Source: Nautilus pompilius (Eukaryota > Mollusca > Cephalopoda > Nautilida > Nautilidae). Taken from it: a stretch of 64,000 bases of DNA. Location: positions 3,071,001-3,135,000 of the forward strand of contig JACATO010000317.1 of the NCBI GenBank assembly GCA_018389105.1. Reading direction: 5' to 3'. Of this stretch, positions 17,691-28,518 are shown in pieces. The position numbers were made by a program, and so were the translations under genes. The notes under the pieces are model-generated. The model was not told where the DNA came from. It did not search any database and was given only the letters and a program-made list of their open reading frames with translations. The stretch's first letter is position 1, and each line of letters begins with the position of its first letter.

Positions 17691-18246
17691 TGTCACATCC
17701 AGAAATTTGGTTTTTAGCTTTTTATGAAATTTGTTTCCAGAAACGTTTTTTTTTCCTTCTCTTCTTTTCCTTTAGTCGATTCGGTGCTGACTCAAGATGC
17801 ACTGTCTTTCGGTTTGTTCTCTTGTGTTTTTTTATGCTTTCGTTGATCGGCTGATAAAGGTTTTCGTCACTTATTTACAGAAATCAGAAAAGGTCTATAA
17901 CAAATGAGAAATAATTTTAACTGTTCCAGTGAACAAAAATCCGTAAAAGGAAAATGCATAAGATGAAAGATGGACAACCAAAAATTGGCTTTTCAATCAA
18001 TCTGTCTAGTGGAATCGCCTTTACTCTCCTCCCATTCAAACTTTACTGAGACTTCCATAATGTCAAAAAGATTTTCCTAAATTTTATCAGAACTTGTTAT
18101 CGGTGAAGGGCCGTGAAGAGACTGTCACAGTTCTGCCGGCGTTTTCACTAATTTGACTTTAAATTAACAGGTAATAATTAAACATGTTAATTTTGTGCAC
18201 ACACCGTCTTGCTATCCGATCACTAAACCAGCTTGGTCATCTTCAT

Positions 18247-18953
18247 TTGAGATCTGCTCCTCGCTCGTCATTAGAAACAAAAACGATCCATTTCTTGACC
18301 GAATCATTACGTGTGGTGAAAAATGTATCCTTTACGACAATCTCAAACGATCAGCACAGTGGCTCGACAGAGACTGGGAGCCTAACCATGTTCCAAAAGC
18401 CAGCCTCCACCAAAGAAGGTCATGGTCACTGTCTGGTGAACTGCAACTGCTGTCATCCACTATAACTTCATGCAATCTGGGGAAACTATTACAGCTGAAA
18501 GGTACTGCAGTGAATTAAACGTTGTTCATCAGAAATTCTCCCAACGACAGCCGGAATTGGTGAATAGAAGAGGCCAAATCCTGCTCCACGACAATGCTCG
18601 TCCTCATGTTGTGAAGGTGACTCTTCAGAAACCGAACACGTTGGGGTGCCAAGTTCTCCCTCACCCATTCTCTTCCCCCTCCCCACAGACCACCACCTTT
18701 CCAAACACCTCGACAGCTTCCTCCGTTTGAAATTCTTCTCCAACCAAGCAGCAGATTAAACTGCCTTCCGACAGTTTATCGACTTTAGAAATTCAGATAC
18801 TTCTTCAAACGGTATAAATGCGCTTGTAACTCGTTGGTAGAAGTGTGTTAATTGTAATGGAACCTATCTTGATTAACAAAATTCAGGTTCAGCGACGATA
18901 TAATGTCTGATTGTTACGGTAAAAAAACTCGACAAAACGTCGTAACAACCTAA
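18247..18953 (+). mobile_element. Mariner (SETMAR-like) copy 1, 5'-truncated, dead
   Basis: This is the right-hand 700 bp of a mariner element of the SETMAR/irritans type. Alignment by eye to the complete copy at 28519-29746 begins at GAGATCTGCTCCTCGC; the DNA-binding part and left end are missing. Visible transposase pieces include ILYDNLKRSAQWLD, GETITAERYC, VNRRGQILLHDNARPHV and, after frameshifts, the tail. The second catalytic Asp (in LLHDNARPHV, codon 18590-18592) is kept. The first, expected in the T-C-D-E-K-W motif, is Gly (GGT at 18315-18317). The third motif (SPDLSPTDHH) is disrupted by frameshift near 18670. The right inverted repeat ends with ACAACCTAA at 18953; the next two bases are CA rather than TA, so the target duplication is lost. 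Confidence 0.9.
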
Positions 18954-20073
18954 CACATGAAAACCTGAAGATGAAATAATGAGAAGTAGCCATCAGTCAA
19001 TCAAATAAATACGTCCGCTAGCATGTGCATGCGTTCCGTAGTAAAGGTATTTCGTACTTTTATTTCTAGATAACCCGGAATGATAACAATGAAAAGCATC
19101 CGTCTCGAGAGAAAGGATGAAGACAAGGCTCAGTGTGGTATATCCAGGTATAATTTTGTTTCCTTTTGTCTTGGTGATGACAGTAAATCGGGTCGGCGGG
19201 AAAATAGGCAGAAAAGAAAATTACATGCGACAGTTTAGCAGAATATAGATCTAGTCTGAAAAACAAGAAGGATTTGGCGTATGTACCTCGCCCTGAAAGA
19301 ATGTAAGTTCGGAGAGACGTCTGAAGAAGCAAAATGCCTATTTCTTCGTTTGGAATGTAGCAAAACAAAACTACAACAAATTGCTCATATTACCCGAAGT
19401 CATCTGGATGCCGTATGAGTTACCTGCGGAATGAGCAATAGGAATTACCAAGGTTACCTATGTCTAGTTATCCAAGCGTTGCTCGTCGTTACAATCATTC
19501 ATAACATGGCTGTCTGCATGGTCCATGTTCTAATTTTCCAAGTAGTGTCATTGGCGTTTGATTACCGCAACTTTGACTCTTAATGCCTTTTGATTAATAG
19601 GCTGGTCTGCTTGCAGGACACACGCAGATTGATAAACAATAGGCCAGCCGGCGTATTAATGGGAAGCGTGCATTGAGGATTATTGCTTGTTTGTACCAGT
19701 AATTAATGAAAGATAAGATGTTTAGAATCGGAAAGAAACTTTTCTCCGACGATATTTAAGGATGAACTCCAAAAATAGAAAAAATATGCACGCACACACC
19801 AAATGTGATGCGCCCTATAGTATCTTTCTGTTTTTCTAATTGAAAATATGATCTCAGTTGCTGCGTTATCGTTACGCATTGTACAGAGCGGTTACTGATA
19901 GCACGTGGCCGTGGTAGACTTTAATTTACTTAAGGGGAAGACCGCATCTTAGACAGTCAAACCTGATCGGACTGGGTGAAGTAGCAAAATAGCAGGAGAG
20001 GCCGTAATACACCGAAAGGGGTGGCAGCAGATTAGTTTAGATCGTAATAAGCGATGCCAGACCAAGTTAGCGC

Positions 20074-20267
20074 TATAAAAGGGCTGTCAGTCGGCCACAA
20101 GCTTTGTGACCGGTGCGCGTGGCTGCGTTCGACGATCACCTGATCTACATTTCATGGGTAAACTATCTATTGTCAACAAAAGAAAACTGAGGGTCAGTTC
20201 GCAATCTCAGACGCCCAAAACGGTAGCGTCTAAAAAATTCTATTCAGTCTCCGCGTCCAAAAGCTAA
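20074..20267 (+). promoter_or_regulatory. TATA box with a following 37-codon ORF
   Basis: CTATAAAAGGGC, with TATAAAA at 20074-20080, is the best TATA box in the window. A start site would be expected near 20104-20110. The first ATG after it (20154) opens 37 codons ending with TAA just before 20268, beginning MGKLSIVNKRKLRV: a basic, Ser/Lys-rich peptide with no family I know. The ATG has T at -3 and G at +4, a middling context. The site could be the promoter of an unseen gene or of a decayed retroelement, though I found no LTR pair. Whether it is used is unknown. Confidence 0.3.
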
Positions 20268-21021
20268 TTTCACGTTCTCAATTGTCCCCCGTCACGAAAA
20301 CTTTTGGATTTATTTTTGTTTTTGTTTTATTTCCTGTGAGCTGGACCGAATATGAAACCAAACCGTCTCTGACCAGCAGTATTCGGGTCAACTGGCTGCG
20401 GGGCGTCAATTATACACAGGGTTCGTTCGTGAAGTATGAGCCTGTTCATCAAAGTACCACTATAGCTCCCTACAGACTTAACTGATAATGACATAAACCA
20501 AGTTCCCGGCCTAGTAAACAAACAAACAGGTCTTACTAAAAGATATGTGTCCTCTTTTTTCTTTAGAGTGAAGTATGTTAATAAGCACACTTAATTTACC
20601 AAATCTAACAGACTAAATTAGATTACCTAAACCTCGGTCCTTAACGCGTTGGTAATATATAGCTCTTCTGTCAAGAAGATCAGGAACACCTTCGTGTGTT
20701 TCATAATTCTGCTAGTTGGTGCGCTGCATGGCGTTCAGTACTTCTTAAAAAGTGCTAAATATAAACCTTACAAGATCTGGAAACTACAATCGTGTGAACA
20801 TTTAATTAATTTCATATGGACAGTTCATAATTTCTGATTAGAATCTTGTACTGAAGCCGTATCATGAACAGTAATGCGTGTTGTGTGGATATCACTGTTC
20901 CTGCCATTATATAACAACAACTGTGTTCAATTGGAAAATGAGACTGTTTGGGGCGGCTGTGATTGGGAGCTTTCCGGTTCTGTTTCATGTTTTAGCATGC
21001 AGTTTGTTTCAGTTAGTTTAG

Positions 21022-21166
<145 letters not shown>

Positions 21167-22756
21167 AAGGGAATATATTGGCAGCACCCACACACACAAA
21201 CACACATTATCTATTCATATACACTAACTTAAGATACCTTATCACTAAACTAAAGTTTACCGAACATTGTTATCCAAACCATTCACACACACATCGCTTA
21301 ACTCTTTGTTTTGCTCCCTTTCCTGTTGACGTCACTACTGAGTAATGAGGGAATGGACATTCAAACTGTTTGAGGACCATGCTATGTATTGACGCCATCA
21401 TACTGAAGACCCTTAAAGATGAAGCATGAAACTTCAGATTATGACGCGGCGCCGACGTATGATGATTCCAACTGTATATTTTTTGGGCAGACTTAAAATT
21501 TTCCAAAATAGAATTTTTCTACTGACTTATAAACTGAAATTGGAAAATATATAACGAGAAGTATTTTTATTATATTATATTCTGCTGGTGCCCTTCTTGG
21601 CCAAGACTACGGATTTAAAACCTACCCGCGCCGTACCCAACTGGCGGCCTGCTTTCTGAGCGATCTGGTGAGGTCGCTTATCAAGAGACCGCGGTATTCC
21701 ACTGTCGGTATTTTCAAGCGGTTCTTGTATACAGCTTACTGGTCTAAAATTACCACTATAATATTCAGAAGTGTCTCGTATTTATTAAATCGATGAACGT
21801 TGCTAAGGTCTATTTCTACATGACATTAACTTTGAAAGATGAAGTTTATGTTACCGACGTAAGTTGTTGTTTGTTTTTTTCCTAATCATTAAGCCCGTCG
21901 TGGTTCCGCTTCAGTTTATGTCCGAGATTCAAGTGTTTCCCATCAAGAGCCGGGCAACCGTCGCTGTGCGGTGTACACGCGATGCTGAAGCTTGACGTGG
22001 ATTCCTCAGTGCGGCCACCTGGCGTCCAGCGAAATGTCAGGTTTGTGGCAGTTTCACGACTCCATCAAACAAGGCGAAAGTTTGTCTTACAGAAAAAAAA
22101 AAAAAAAAAATCTGTTTTCCCCAAAATGTTGCAAAAAACTAGCGGCAGGAAGGAAGAACCGGTCTGACCACAGTTTGTGTAACTCGCCGCCCGTCCGTCT
22201 GCTGCTGCGACAGAGGCAGCCATTCGGCATTGTACCACCCACCACGTGACCGGCGGCTACCAGCTGAATGCTTGGAAAGATTCCTAACGGAAGTTTTACC
22301 GCAGGACTTAGTTTGCCTTTAAAAAAAAATATTGACAGTCCTTTCTTTTAAAATCATTCATTAAAAAAAAACAAAAACGGAAACAAAACTCTATGTAAGT
22401 TACGATGGAAGACCTTCACTCTGTTGGCTTTTGTTTAACTTTCATTTTAATTTAGTTTTCTTGGCAATCTTTTTCTACTTCCTAGAGATTTAAAACAAGC
22501 AGTAAAATGTTCTCTGTTTTTTGTGGGGGGGTATTTTTTTAAATGGGTTAATTATTGCATAGCTTCCAGGTTTAAAGTCGTGTAGTTAAGTTAAGCCTAC
22601 CTCGCCACACGGAAAACCCGCTTATCGTGTGTCAGATCTTGTGTACGCACGATTTTTTGACTCGGCGTATAAGAGATACTACCCAGCGATACTGGTGCCA
22701 ACTGGTAACAGAATCCGACTGGCGTAATTGTACAACCAGCAAGAGGAACGGTTAGA

Positions 22757-22960
22757 TTACGTCAGTGGAGAGAGAGAGAGAGAGAGAGATGACGTCAGTA
22801 CAGAGAGAGATGGAGAGAGAGATGACGTCAGTACAGAGAGAGGAGAGAGAGATGGAGAGAGATGACGTCAGTACAGAGAGAGATGGAGAGAGAGAGAGAT
22901 GACGTCAGTACAGAGAGAGGATAGAGAGATGACGTCAGTACAGAGAGAGATGGAGGGAGA

Positions 22961-23040
<80 letters not shown>

Positions 23041-23211
23041 CCGGCTTGTACAGAGCTTCCACCAAGTTGTTTTTACAATACATTCTTTCTAAATTTACTG
23101 GGCGTTTTATTGAAGATTGGCAGGCCACAACAAAACGCGCTCGCACTAGAAAAGCAAAGCGCATCCGATTACTACGCTGTGGCCCCGCTCTCAAAAGTAG
23201 CGCTGACGTCA
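22757..23211. repeat. GA-rich array with repeated TGACGTCA (CRE) palindromes
   Basis: A tandem array with a 30-40 bp unit combines GA dinucleotides, ATGGAGAGA words and the core GATGACGTCAGTACAGAG. Five perfect TGACGTCA palindromes start at 22790, 22823, 22863, 22900 and 22930. A pure GA tract follows to about 23037, and a sixth palindrome lies at 23204-23211 in unique CpG-bearing sequence. TGACGTCA is the full CRE that CREB/ATF-type bZIP proteins bind in animals. ORFs on both strands here are low-complexity Glu/Arg or Ser/Leu translations of the repeat. Confidence 0.9.
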
Positions 23212-23729
23212 CAAGATGAATCTCGGCAAATATTTATAGTATTTATTTGTTGGTAAGCCGCCGCATCTGGTGCCGACCAAAGAACAAAGATGAGAAAAAA
23301 ACGTTATGAAGAAAGGAAACTTAATCATTTACATTGTTTGAATAAATTAAAGGTGTGATTATTATCTAACCTATTGTAAAACTGAAGCCTTATTTTTATG
23401 TTTTACAATGAGACTGGACATAAAATTACTTTTGTTTAAACTATAAATGAACTTTATTTACATTTTTTCATTAAACCTTTCAAAATGTAATGTAATTTAG
23501 TATATTTTTGTTTTTATAAAATTGAAAATTTTCTTAGTTATTTATTCTATTTTAACTTTCAAGTTTGCAGTTAATTATCTCTTCTTTAAAGTTTGTATTT
23601 AATAATGAAAGGCTAAAATCTTTTAAGATTAAATTCTGGTTTATTTTTAAGTTTCATTATTATTAGAAATACCTTTGATGTGGTGGGGTATCATCTACAT
23701 TTTTAAAGAGACAGACAATGATAAACAAC

Positions 23730-23766
23730 AAATCAAATTATGCCACACACACACAAAAAAAAAAAC
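23730..23766. repeat. Short (CA)n/(A)n tract
   Basis: A short CA dinucleotide run passes into an oligo-A run. Simple repeat only. Confidence 0.8.
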
Positions 23767-24129
23767 AATTGCAAAGAAAAGTTTCTAAAATATAAAAATA
23801 CTTCAGTTTTGTTTGTCAAAGACGTGTCTCCTTACAGGTAAAGATTCATAATGACCGTACAGTCTGTGACGTTCAGACTCCTCTCGGGGTTCACTTGTAT
23901 GAAAGGCACTCTAAACTAAATGACATGAGATTCATACAATCATTGCGATTAGCAAGTTGTAGATGTACTTCCGGCGGTTTAATCAACAGACTAAGTATGA
24001 GAAGAGTCATTTTAGCAGTAGTTAATGCTCTTTCGGGCAACGCGGTGATGGGGGGGGATCCATTAAAAGAATCAAACAGAAACGGAGAAGGCCAATCTGT
24101 AGAATTTATGCTTCTATTTTCATTATGAT

Positions 24130-25915
24130 GTTCGAGGTAATTATATTACAAGCCAAATCTGAATTCAAGCTGCGAAGATTGCACTGTGCCTACTATCTTG
24201 CTGTTGGATCTCATCTATCCATTCGAGTAATTTAGAGAATACTTATAAAAACTGTCGGATCATCAAGTTCCATAAACAAGCAGATGCAATAGCGATGGTA
24301 AGTAAAATTAGGTCGAAGATATATTTATTGAAAACAGCAAAAACGTAATAGGAAGCAAACCAAGAATGTTTAACTCATTTACTTTAGAACAAAGCCACGC
24401 GCTTAGTCGATTGTAACTTTTTCTCAAAAGAGTGTCGCTATTTTCTATCTCACAATACTCCTCCTAGCGTATTGGACGGCTCACTCGATCGGTCACTGCT
24501 CCCTCTGTTCCATGTTACACAACAAGATTATACATTCGATGCATACCTCAAAGCACCGAGTCGTATTTCCTCCATATCCTTCCGACTAATAACTACACTT
24601 CATTAGAAGATACTTGTTTACTACTTAAGAAAGATTTTGTCATTAACAGCGAGAGAGAAAGATTCCTCCCTTCGATAGACGCTTTAAAGTAAAAACAGAG
24701 CGGTATATTAGCTTAGACTCTGTGGTTCTCAGGTACAGTAAATTTATGCCTCCATATTCTCTCTTTATAGTCGAATTGATATTTCATCTCTTACTGGTAA
24801 AAATATGAACTTATATGATTTTTATTCACAAAGTAATTATGATGGACAATGAAACCAATCAATTTAAAAGAAATAATGGAAAAACCAGAAAAAAAAGGAA
24901 TATTTGGGAATGGCATCATGTAATTTGTAGTAACTATAATTAAATTAATACTATTTTTTCTATATTTAAACCTAAGAAATTAAACATTCACTCAAGACAA
25001 AACCAAAACAAAAACTTCTAGAAAAGTTCAAAAAATTTTGTCTGAATGCCTGTGTAGGATCTTAAACTGGTGATAAAGATGCCAACCCGTTATTTTTGTA
25101 ATCGTTCAGAATCTTTTCGGAGGAGCTGGGTGGTCGAAAGTCTCCTGTCAACGCCTAAATTGACTGGTCCATAATTCGTTCATGATTTCACGCCCATTTG
25201 CCACGGCACCAGACGTGTAACCGATCAAACTACATCATCCCTTTCTCCAAACATCTATAAATAGTATATTCTGAGGAAATAAAAACACATTTGCAACATT
25301 CAACTTAGGCTTTAGCCCACCCAGGAGATGGTAGTTTGCCTTATCGAAGGAAAACAGATGCTCATTATTCGATGGACCTCGCTCGGCTGTTGTTTTACGT
25401 GGAGGATCGACTAACCTGCTCAGCTGTAGCTGAGAACATCGATCCATGTAAAAGGGTGGGAATGGTCCATATAATTTACGTACCAAGACAATTTAATGCC
25501 CAACGTCTTGCGGCAATTGCTTGTGTTTTTTTTTTAGTGTTTCTCCCTTCGGTTGTTTATAACTTCAATAAACTATACAATGCTGTATACGCAAGCACTC
25601 CAATGATTTTATTTGCCGATTTAGAAATATAAATTATTTGCCTTTGTTTTTCTTTACTATATTTGTTTGGCTAATAAACAGAGAACATTCTACATCAGTT
25701 AGTTGGCTTTCTTTATTTTCACCGATGCTAAATATACTTAACTTGTATTAGCTTTAAAACGAACGTGCCGGTTTCTTCATTATCGACAGGGAATTTAAGG
25801 CGTTACCATTTCTGTCAACCTTGAAATCTTAAAAATATATGATGAGAAAAGGCTTTAGGATGAGAAACAATGTAAGGAGCATCCTTTTCATCCAGTCCCG
25901 CAAGCATAAAACCGT
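24130..25915. other. Non-coding stretch, nothing recognised
   Basis: AT-rich sequence. A 98-codon ORF at 25336-25632 (plus) overlaps an 83-codon ORF on the other strand. The plus one has a hydrophobic run near its end (AAIACVFFLVFLPSVVY), but I see no family motif, and I would not call it a gene. Confidence 0.4.
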
Positions 25916-25916
25916 T

Positions 25917-26160
25917 TTTCCGATGTCCCTCTCTCTCCCTCTCCACCTGAATGTCCCACTCTCTTTTTCCATACATTTTCCCACTGACTCTCATTTAGTT
26001 TTCACGAATTGTCTTTCGGTCTTTATCACTCAAACTCTTTCGCCCAGACTCCCGTTGTCGGATCCTCTCTGACTCTTCCTTTGTTGGTCTCAAGTTTAGG
26101 GTCTCTCCCCGAATCTCTGTTTGTCAGAGTCTCCCACTCAATCCCTCCCTGCCTCCTATA
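25917..26160. repeat. Pyrimidine-rich degenerate repeat
   Basis: The plus strand is strongly C/T-rich, with recurring words such as CTCTCTCC, CCCACTC and TGACTCT at irregular spacing of about 25-40 bases. It resembles an old tandem array of a pyrimidine-rich unit. Confidence 0.5.
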
Positions 26161-26188
26161 AGCTTTTTCTTCTTGTACGACCTTCAGG

Positions 26189-26201
26189 ATTAGGGTTAGG
26201 G
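26189..26201 (+). repeat. Short TTAGGG telomere-like motif
   Basis: ATTAGGGTTAGGG is two units of the metazoan telomere repeat. It is the second such motif in the window, in the opposite orientation to that at 9079. Confidence 0.65.
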
Positions 26202-26490
26202 TGATTAACACTTGATGAAATCTGACGTTTTTATTGATGGCGATGGAAGATATACTTTGGCAACAATTAAGCAAACTTAGATTACTCGCTGTTTTCACTT
26301 TGCTATTCCTGCTGTTTAATAAACCCATCTTTCGGTTTTATTTCATGTCACTATCATCATGGATTGTTCTTTTAAAAGGAAAAAAAAAATTCTGCTTTTG
26401 TCTTTTTTAATCCTGCGTACTCGGCATTGTTATCTTTAGTGGTTTTGTTTTGGTTCTTTTTAATGGAAGCGCCCTTATCTCGACTTAGAG

Positions 26491-26514
26491 CCCCGACATT
26501 TAATAATGTCGGGG
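26491..26514. other. Perfect 10-bp hairpin
   Basis: CCCCGACATT at 26491-26500 is followed by the loop TAAT and then by its exact reverse complement AATGTCGGGG at 26505-26514. The stem is GC-rich and would fold stably in DNA or RNA. It is not the usual animal histone 3' stem-loop, which is a 6-bp stem of different sequence. No run of T or other terminator context is attached. Confidence 0.85.
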
Positions 26515-26756
26515 TTATGGGAAAACATTACCGGCGAAGAAGTAATCTATCTTTGGTCTTTAATTATTAGTTTATATAACACCTCTATGTGATGCTTACA
26601 TGGTGCTAAATATGACAGCAAGTGGCCATCTGATGATGTTTAGTGCAAGCTTTCGTTTTCTTTTTTAGTTAAATAACGTGTTGTTTCATGTAGGAGAAAC
26701 GTTTAGACTTTTTCAGATTTTTATGCACTGCTAAAATCTGGACAAAGAGTCATCAT

Positions 26757-26940
26757 CCGATTACTCGATAGCCGACCGTTCTAAACTTGCCAGTTTCGTC
26801 GATTACTCGATATCAGACCGGTTCTAATCTGTCATTGTCACCGATTACTTGGTAGCCTATCGGTTCTGGGCTCTCAGTGTAGCCGATTACTCGATAGTTG
26901 GCCGGTTCTAGATTGGCCAGTTCATCGATTATTCGGTAGA
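26757..26940. repeat. Degenerate 41-43 bp tandem repeat, about 4.3 copies
   Basis: Units begin with CCGATTACTCGATAG or close variants at about 26757, 26799, 26841, 26883 and 26924. Each continues with a GACCGGTTCTA-like word and a TTGNCAGTTTC-like end. Copies differ at many positions, so the array is old. The period is close to that of the array at 11044-11645, but the sequences are unrelated. Confidence 0.85.
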
Positions 26941-27975
26941 CTGCCATATATCGCAAATAAAACGGTCGCGATATTTACTTATTTGTACCAGCCGTGCTGA
27001 CGGTAATGCAAAGTAGTTTGGACGTCTATCACTAGGAACTATTGCCATTTAAAGAGTTAATACGGTGATAAATAAACCAGCGGCACACATAACTCGCTCG
27101 TGTTTTCTCTCGTTACTGACTGCTACTAGTCCCGTCTTCGCGCTTTTCGTGAAGTCCACCTGGAAATTATCCAAGCACCAATATCGCCACTCACTCAACC
27201 AACTTTGCTTTTAACTACAAACGGCCCGACACGTCGCCCATCTTTTTTTTTTAAACTTAAATAGCGAACGTATTTTATTCGAAAAGAGATGTAAAGTACA
27301 TTTATGGATAAACTAACAGACCGACGCCAGTCCAGTGGTAATGGGTTTCCAAGACCGCTATGGAAACCTTCCCGTGTTCAGACGGCACTTGATTGATGAA
27401 ACATCGCTATTTACTTATCAGGAAATGAAAAAAATAAACTGAAATATGTACGACAGAAGATTTATTTTATCCTCTTCTTCAGAAAAAGTAAAACATTTAT
27501 TGAATCAAATTGGCTTCTCTTTTTGTTAAATGATTTCCGCTTTAGTAAAATATGATATTTTCTAATGTAGATAGAAATAAGGCTCTCCCCACACACAAAA
27601 AGACATTTCCAGCTGAACCAATTAATGCATATGTGTATTAATTAGATATGTAGTCCGAAACTAAACTAACATCTTTGTTAAGAGTCTTACACGCTGATTT
27701 TAACGGTCTGGTTAAATCCCTGAGGACACTCAAAACAGTTCGGCATCAGTTGAACACAGCTGCCTCCTTCCCCGTCAATTAAGCGCCACCTTAGAAATTA
27801 TTGAAGAGAAACAACTGCGTCTTTTTCTTCACCACACGTTTGTAAAAAAAACTCGATGCGCCACGAAGAGTACAGTGTCGAGCCCTAGAGAGTACTTTCT
27901 TGTTTTACGGCAATAACATCGTGAACGTTATCTTCCAATTTACAAAGACAGGTAGTTTTACTCATTTGTCATCAT

Positions 27976-28516
27976 GTGAAAATTGATTCGCTTAGGGTCA
28001 TTCCAGATCTTTTTCTGAAACTTTACACGATTTACGGCGTTTTCTACAACAGCGAGCTGCTGGCAATCTTTGCACTTCTTCGAGAAAAGACAGAAAACAC
28101 TTTCAAAAACATCTTGACCTGCTGAGAAAAACCCTTTCTCCGATCTCGCCTCCAGAAAGTATAAGGACTGATTTGGAATCGACAGTTAGTGAAGTTGTTA
28201 TAAATTAGATTTCCAGGAAATTAATGTCGACGATGCGTTTTTTTCCACTTTGACCAAGGCAAAGATGAACTCAAGACATTCTATGGAAGCAAGTCAGATG
28301 TGGACTTTCAGCTTCAGTCATAAAACTAGCAACACTAGCTTCTTTACATTTGATAATACCAGTGTTTTCAAAAATGTAACACTTCCCCATTTTATGAAGC
28401 AAATGAGAACATTCATTAGCATCATTACTTTTCAAATGTGTGGATTGCTAAATCAGATCAAAGACTAACTCTTTGGCCGCCGAGATACCCATTGAGTCTT
28501 TGGAAAGGGCACAATG
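27976..28516 (+). pseudogene. MULE (Mutator-like) transposase, left part, interrupted by mariner
   Basis: Translation in shifting frames gives the core of a Mutator-like transposase of the FLYWCH-associated animal type. In order: a degraded first catalytic motif (family D-G-T-F-K; here DSLR at about 27985), then PDLFLKLYTIYGVFY and FALLREKTENTFKN (28000-28120), then IRTDLESTVSEVV (about 28160-28200, the family's T-D-x-E motif with a second acidic residue), a degraded FFHF word near 28240, and YFSNVWIAKSDQRL with PPRYPLSLWKG at 28425-28510. The coding sequence stops at the TA where the mariner is inserted and resumes after it. Stops (for example TAG after EVVIN) and frameshifts make it dead. 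The FLYWCH zinc-binding part expected upstream was not seen. Confidence 0.8.
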
Positions 28517-28518
28517 TA

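Noticed and set aside
20282..20485. 67-codon ORF with a hydrophobic N-terminus that could be a secreted peptide
   Set aside because: The frame opens with TTG, not ATG, and the upstream ATG after the TATA box is in another short ORF. A spliced form cannot be excluded, but nothing supports it.
22868..23219. Glu/Arg-rich and Ser/Leu-rich ORFs on the two strands
   Set aside because: Both are translations of GA/CT dinucleotide repeats.
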